Origin: DASQUP01 sp035641235
Lineage (GTDB): Bacteria; Actinomycetota; CADDZG01; WHSQ01
Direction: 5' to 3'
Assembly (NCBI GenBank): GCA_035641235.1
Contig: DASQUP010000047.1
Span: 1 to 9,052 of the forward strand
DNA length: 9,052 nt
The translations under genes were made by a program, and so were the position numbers. Under the pieces are notes generated by a model. It saw nothing but the letters and a program-made list of their open reading frames with translations. It did not search any database and had not been told where the DNA came from. Of the stretch, positions 6,331 to 9,052 are shown one piece after another (position 1 is the first letter of the stretch; each line of letters opens with the position of its first letter).

Positions 6331-7505
6331 TGGCCAGCGCTCACTTGCTCCCTCGTTCCTTTCCGAAATGGGCCTCGGCGCTCGCTCCGGCGGTGTTAAT
6401 TGCCGCGCTCGCGCTCGCATTTATCGCTCTCGACCCGATTGGTTCTCTGCGAGAGGTTCCTCCGGCAGAGGAACTGGCTTTCGAACGAACTGTTCTTCGG
6501 GAAGGCGAGATCGAACTCCGTGTGCGAAACGATGGGCCCGACCCCGTGAAGATCGCACAAGTGCTCGTCAACGATGCGTACTGGAACTTCACCGGTCCCG
6601 ATGAAAGTCTCGGCCGGCTGGAGAGCGCTCGGCTATCGATTCCATATCCCTGGGAAGAGGGACTACCACTCAACATCGCACTCGTCACGAGTACCGGCGT
6701 GACGATCGAGCATGAGATAGAAGCCGCTGCCCTGACTCCAGACAACGATCGTGATGCCGTCCTTATATATGGCCTTCTTGGCCTCTACATAGGGGTGATT
6801 CCCGTAAGCGTCGGATTGCTGTGGTTCCCGGCGATTCAGCGGGCCGGCCGAAATGTTCTTACCTTCGTTCTTGCCTTCACGGCGGGACTGCTGGTCTTCT
6901 TGCTGCTCGACACCGTCGTCGAAGGGTTTGAGCTTGCGCAGGCGGCGCCCGCGGCGTTCGACGGTCTGGGACTGTTCGTGCTAGGTGCCCTCGCTGCGAT
7001 TCTGGCGCTTACGGGAGTTGAGCGCGCTCTCTCCGGAGTGAGGGCCTCCACGGATACCGCAGCTTTAGGGCTCGCGTATCTGATTGCCCTCGGGATCGGT
7101 TTGCACAACATGGGGGAGGGGCTGGCGGTTGGATCAGCGCTGGCCGTGGGGGAAATAGCTCTCGGCACCTTCCTCATCGTGGGGTTTGCCCTCCACAACA
7201 CGACGGAAGGACTTGCGATTGTGGCCCCGCTCGGTGGGGGCCGGCGCCCCAGCCTGTGGCACTTCGTGGCGTTCGGAGCCGTGGCCGGCGCGCCGACCAT
7301 CATCGGGGCCTGGCTTGGGGGTTTTGTCTTCTCGGCGACGATCGCAGCCCTTGCCTTCGGGGTGGCCGCCGGAGCGATTGCGCAGGTCATCTGGCAGATC
7401 TGGCGCGGAGGGTCCAGGCCACTGTCATTCTCGTCCGGCGCCGGTGCGCTCGGCCTGGTGGCAGGGTTCGTTTTTATGTACGTCACGGGGTTATTCGCGG
7501 CTTGA
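6330..7505 (+). CDS. ZIP-family metal permease with N-terminal extracytoplasmic domain
   Basis: A 391-residue membrane protein of the ZIP (Zrt/Irt-like) family, which moves Zn, Fe, Mn or similar divalent ions toward the cytoplasm. The two signature metal-binding helices are clear: LHNMGEG with H259, N260 and E263, and LHNTTEG with H289, N290 and E293. About eight helices lie between residues 145 and 391. Unusually, the core is preceded by an N-terminal helix (about 14-34) and a soluble segment of about 110 residues (35-140) with a beta-rich, Ig-like pattern (EIELRVRNDGPDPVKIAQVLVN, NDAYWNF, SIPYPWEEG, VTSTGVTIEHEI) lying outside the membrane. It has few Cys/His/Met and no evident copper site. 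The ATG at 6330 shares one base with the oxidase stop (TGATG), favouring re-initiation; a GTG at 6303 is possible but adds only nine residues. The fixed order after the oxidase implies the two act together. Confidence 0.9.
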   Translation: MASAHLLPRSFPKWASALAPAVLIAALALAFIALDPIGSLREVPPAEELAFERTVLREGEIELRVRNDGPDPVKIAQVLVNDAYWNFTGPDESLGRLESARLSIPYPWEEGLPLNIALVTSTGVTIEHEIEAAALTPDNDRDAVLIYGLLGLYIGVIPVSVGLLWFPAIQRAGRNVLTFVLAFTAGLLVFLLLDTVVEGFELAQAAPAAFDGLGLFVLGALAAILALTGVERALSGVRASTDTAALGLAYLIALGIGLHNMGEGLAVGSALAVGEIALGTFLIVGFALHNTTEGLAIVAPLGGGRRPSLWHFVAFGAVAGAPTIIGAWLGGFVFSATIAALAFGVAAGAIAQVIWQIWRGGSRPLSFSSGAGALGLVAGFVFMYVTGLFAA

Positions 7506-7894
7506 CCATTCGGCTGATCATTGCTGCTGCGTTGAGTATGGCAGCGACGGTTGTCTGCTCGGGCGAAAACTCAGGAGACGTGGCGATGACTTCTGCGCAG
7601 CGCTTCGACCCGAGTACAATCACGGTCTCGGTGGGCGAGCCGGTTGTCTTCGTCAATAACAGCAACGAAGCCCACACGGTTACCGCTGTGGAGGACACCT
7701 TGCCCGATGGTGGCTCCTATTTCGCAAGCGGAGGGTTCACCGACGAAGCCGCGGCGCGGTCGAACCCGAGCGACGGGTTCATCCTCGAGGGCGAAATTTT
7801 CGAGATCGAGTTCGGCGCGCCGGGGACGTACGAGTACTTCTGTATTCCCCACGAGTCGTCGGGGATGAGAGGGACGATCATCGTCGAGGAGTAA
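7502..7894 (+). CDS. Secreted cupredoxin (plastocyanin/azurin-like blue copper protein)
   Basis: A 130-residue protein with an N-terminal hydrophobic signal (LIIAAALSMAATVVC, about 5-19) and a single cupredoxin domain. Type 1 copper ligands are visible: H58 in EAHTVTA, C114, H117 and M122 in YFCIPHESSGMRG, the usual Cys-x2-His-x4-Met loop. It should sit outside the membrane and carry one electron or copper ion. The Cys at the end of the signal could be lipidated, but TVVC is a poor lipobox (Val at -1). The frame stays open upstream through the ZIP gene without resemblance to anything. The best start is TTG 7502, which overlaps the ZIP stop by 4 nt (TTGA); ATG 7538 would cut off most of the signal. 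Being coupled to the oxidase and permease, it is a plausible electron donor/acceptor of the oxidase or its copper chaperone (inference). A convergent TetR gene follows after 59 bp. Confidence 0.87.
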   Translation: MTIRLIIAAALSMAATVVCSGENSGDVAMTSAQRFDPSTITVSVGEPVVFVNNSNEAHTVTAVEDTLPDGGSYFASGGFTDEAAARSNPSDGFILEGEIFEIEFGAPGTYEYFCIPHESSGMRGTIIVEE

Positions 7895-7900
7895 CGAACC

Positions 7901-7941
7901 TCTGTGAACCAGACGACACATACTGTCCGTTTATTCACAGA
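7901..7941. terminator. Inverted repeat between convergent genes, weak terminator candidate
   Basis: TCTGTGAA (7901-7908) and TTCACAGA (7934-7941) are perfect 8-bp arms with a 25-nt loop, filling the gap between the convergent cupredoxin and TetR genes. The location suits a bidirectional terminator, but the long loop and absence of a T-tract make it a weak one. Confidence 0.35.
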
Positions 7942-7953
7942 AGTTTGATCGGT

Positions 7954-8682
7954 TCATTCCTGATCGGGGATGTAAGAGGCGATTCCGCGGAGTATCAACT
8001 CGATGCCGAGTTGGAATCGTTCGTCCTCATTCCCCGCAAACATGTGATCCATGGTGGCGTGGAGATTGGGAAAGCGGTCGGGGGGCAGCGACTCCATGTA
8101 GCCGCGGATCATCCCGATGACCTCCTCCGGAGGAAGGTCCTCGCCCGTCGGCGAGCGTAGCCCCATTGCATCCTCGAGCGCGTGCGCTCCGAGGTACAGA
8201 CCACCCAGGTCCCCCGCGTAGGTGGCAATACGATCGGGCACGCCGGCACTCCGCAGAAGCCCGACGAACCATTCGATCCATTGCACCGTGTTCGGGCCGA
8301 TCGGGATACGGCCTAGAGTCAGCGCGCCGACTCCGGGATGGCGCTTCATTACTTCCCGAGCCTGGATCATCCAATGCGTTAGTTGCTCCTGCCAGTGGGT
8401 CGGGTCCGGTTCGGGGACCTCGATTTCACGGGTCACGCGGTCGATGATGAGTTCGGCGAGCTCGTCCTTGCTCGCTACGTGCCAGTAAAGAGACGCCGCC
8501 CCGGCGCCCAGCTCGGCGGCGACTCGCCGCATGGTCAGACCGTCGGGGCCGTCCCTTTCCAGGACACGGAGGGCGGCATCGATAATGGCCTCCCGACTGA
8601 GAGGCGTCCGCGGCCGCCGCTGCGGGCGCTTGACCATCCAGGGGGGTAGCGGAACCTCCTGCCCTCGATCCTCGTCTTCCAC
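7954..8682 (-). CDS. TetR-family transcriptional repressor
   Basis: A 242-residue repressor. The N-terminal DNA-binding domain (about 27-75) reads LSREAIIDAALRVLERDG, then GLTMRRVAAELGAGAASLYWHVASKDEL, the typical TetR helix-turn-helix with its LYWH recognition end. The rest is a mostly helical ligand/dimer domain of the TetR_C_1 (tetracycline-repressor-like) kind. The GTG start at 8682 has AGGAG 13 nt upstream; an ATG at 8637 would still keep the whole helix-turn-helix, and the frame is open to an ATG at 8739, but that codon lies inside the promoter/operator region. The gene diverges from a DrrA-type drug-exporter ATPase, and two copies of a dyad lie between them, so it most likely represses itself and that exporter until a drug-like ligand binds. 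Ligand unknown. Confidence 0.88.
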   Translation of the reverse strand: MEDEDRGQEVPLPPWMVKRPQRRPRTPLSREAIIDAALRVLERDGPDGLTMRRVAAELGAGAASLYWHVASKDELAELIIDRVTREIEVPEPDPTHWQEQLTHWMIQAREVMKRHPGVGALTLGRIPIGPNTVQWIEWFVGLLRSAGVPDRIATYAGDLGGLYLGAHALEDAMGLRSPTGEDLPPEEVIGMIRGYMESLPPDRFPNLHATMDHMFAGNEDERFQLGIELILRGIASYIPDQE

Positions 8683-8711
8683 GCCCCTAATGCTACTCCT
8701 GACCGTACAGA

Positions 8712-8739
8712 GTTCTACGACTCGAACACTGTTTGACAA
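8712..8739 (-). promoter_or_regulatory. Candidate leftward promoter of the TetR gene
   Basis: On the minus strand TTGTCA (8739-8734) and TAGAAC (8717-8712) are 16 bp apart. The -35 overlaps the rightward -35 on the other strand, and the left dyad (8724-8734) lies in its spacer. The transcription start would be about 25 nt before the GTG. The -10 is a modest match. Confidence 0.4.
8724..8734. promoter_or_regulatory. Left operator dyad GAACA-C-TGTTT
   Basis: One copy of an 11-bp dyad, with one mismatch at its last base. It abuts the rightward -35 and sits inside the leftward promoter spacer. Its outward base C (8723) also matches the second copy, so the two copies form an 11-bp perfect inverted repeat (8723-8733 with 8760-8770). 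Confidence 0.65.
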
Positions 8740-8762
8740 CTGTACTCGTGGCCGTGTAGAAC
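8733..8762 (+). promoter_or_regulatory. Candidate rightward promoter of the DrrA-type operon
   Basis: TTGACA (8733-8738) is a perfect -35; TAGAAC (8757-8762) follows after 18 bp as a modest -10. The start would be near 8769, leaving a leader of about 70 nt. Both boxes touch the dyads at 8724-8734 and 8759-8769, so a repressor there would block it. Confidence 0.55.
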
Positions 8763-8769
8763 AGTGTTC
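8759..8769. promoter_or_regulatory. Right operator dyad GAACA-G-TGTTC
   Basis: A perfect 11-bp palindrome (5-bp arms, central G) overlapping the rightward -10. Its centre is 35 bp from the centre of the left dyad, a little over three helical turns. A much weaker copy (GAAGAGCGTTC, 8778-8788; 9 of 11 bases) follows downstream. Confidence 0.7.
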
Positions 8770-8831
8770 GGGAAATAGAAGAGCGTTCGAGAAGAAGGGA
8801 GTTGGGGTGAAGCGTGCGAGACAAAAAAGGA

Positions 8832-8837
8832 AGGAGG
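8832..8837 (+). promoter_or_regulatory. Ribosome binding site of the DrrA-type ATPase gene
   Basis: AGGAGG, 4 nt before the GTG at 8842. It is the strongest Shine-Dalgarno in the window and fixes that start. Confidence 0.75.
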
Positions 8838-8841
8838 CGTC

Positions 8842-9052
8842 GTGACTCCGGCGATTGAGGCCGTCGACCTGCGCAAACGGTTCGGGAAAACCGTGGCTCT
8901 AGACGGCATCAACCTCGTAGCCGAATCAGGGCAGGTGCTGGCCGTCCTGGGACCCAACGGCGCGGGCAAGACGACATTCGTGCGAGCCCTCTCCACCTTG
9001 CTCCGCCCGGATGGTGGCGAGCTGCGGGTATTCGGACACGACGTCTCTAAGC
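8842..9052 (+). CDS. DrrA-type ABC drug-exporter ATPase, N-terminal part (partial, runs off right edge)
   Basis: The first 70 residues of an ABC ATPase, open to the window edge. It starts MTPAIEAVDLRKRFGKTVALDG, with the A-loop region at the start (RFGKTVALDG) and Walker A GPNGAGKTT at 37-45, followed by FVRALSTLLRPDGGELRVFGHDV. The sequence FVRALSTLLRPDGG and the GHDV ending of this segment resemble the daunorubicin-resistance DrrA family of ABC ATPases, which pairs with a DrrB-type ABC-2 permease usually encoded next. Q-loop, signature and Walker B lie outside the window. It is divergently transcribed from the TetR gene and shares its operators, so it is probably a repressed, drug-inducible exporter. 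Superfamily is certain from Walker A; the subfamily is likely. Confidence 0.85.
   Translation, partial: MTPAIEAVDLRKRFGKTVALDGINLVAESGQVLAVLGPNGAGKTTFVRALSTLLRPDGGELRVFGHDVSK

Noticed and set aside
6836..7486. A 216-codon minus-strand open frame
   Set aside because: It is the complement of the ZIP membrane helices, giving an Ala/Pro/Ser-rich translation without any domain.
7256..7501. Upstream extension of the cupredoxin frame
   Set aside because: It is the off-frame reading of the ZIP gene, giving an Arg-rich sequence before a clear signal peptide.
8683..8739. TetR start at ATG 8739
   Set aside because: The 19 extra residues would be encoded within the operator and promoter region, and no ribosome binding site precedes that ATG.

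Overview
This GC-rich window has dense short operons, frequent GTG starts, 1-13 nt gene overlaps and typical actinobacterial families: an HisKA_3-type sensor kinase N-terminus, a DUF2218 protein, a DtxR regulator and a TetR/DrrA-type ABC pair. It most likely comes from the chromosome of an actinomycete (Actinomycetota). Genus cannot be given from the sequence alone. No tRNA, rRNA, CRISPR array, insertion sequence or phage gene was seen.

Layout. (A) Positions 1-407, minus strand: the 5' part of a membrane sensor histidine kinase that runs off the left edge. (B) Positions 408-618: a divergent control region with a perfect 13-bp palindrome. (C) Positions 619-4515, plus strand: a DUF2218 protein, a 79-residue single-span membrane protein, an ABC ATPase of the LolD/MacB type and an 817-residue permease with two FtsX domains. 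The last two overlap by GTGA and form a complete exporter-type ABC system. (D) Positions 4564-4592: a perfect 12-bp hairpin closing that operon. (E) Positions 4679-7894, plus strand: four overlapping genes, namely a DtxR-family metalloregulator (apparently leaderless), a Tat-exported two-domain multicopper oxidase, a ZIP metal permease with an unusual N-terminal extracytoplasmic domain, and a secreted cupredoxin. (F) Positions 7954-8682, minus strand: a TetR-family repressor. (G) Positions 8683-8841: divergent, overlapping promoters carrying two copies of a GAACA-n-TGTTC dyad. (H) From 8842, plus strand: the start of a DrrA-type drug-exporter ATPase that runs off the right edge.

The most interesting part is E. 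A metal-sensing repressor, an exported copper oxidase with a complete trinuclear centre, a divalent-metal permease and a blue copper protein are translationally coupled in one transcript. The simplest reading is a metal-responsive module in which a metal ion (Fe, Mn or Cu) is oxidised outside the membrane and the divalent ion is moved by the ZIP protein, with the cupredoxin as electron or copper carrier. This is functionally reminiscent of oxidase/permease pairs such as Fet3/Ftr1 but built from different parts. The substrate and direction are inference. The flanking modules (sensor kinase next to an FtsX exporter; TetR next to DrrA) look like ordinary envelope-stress and drug-efflux systems.
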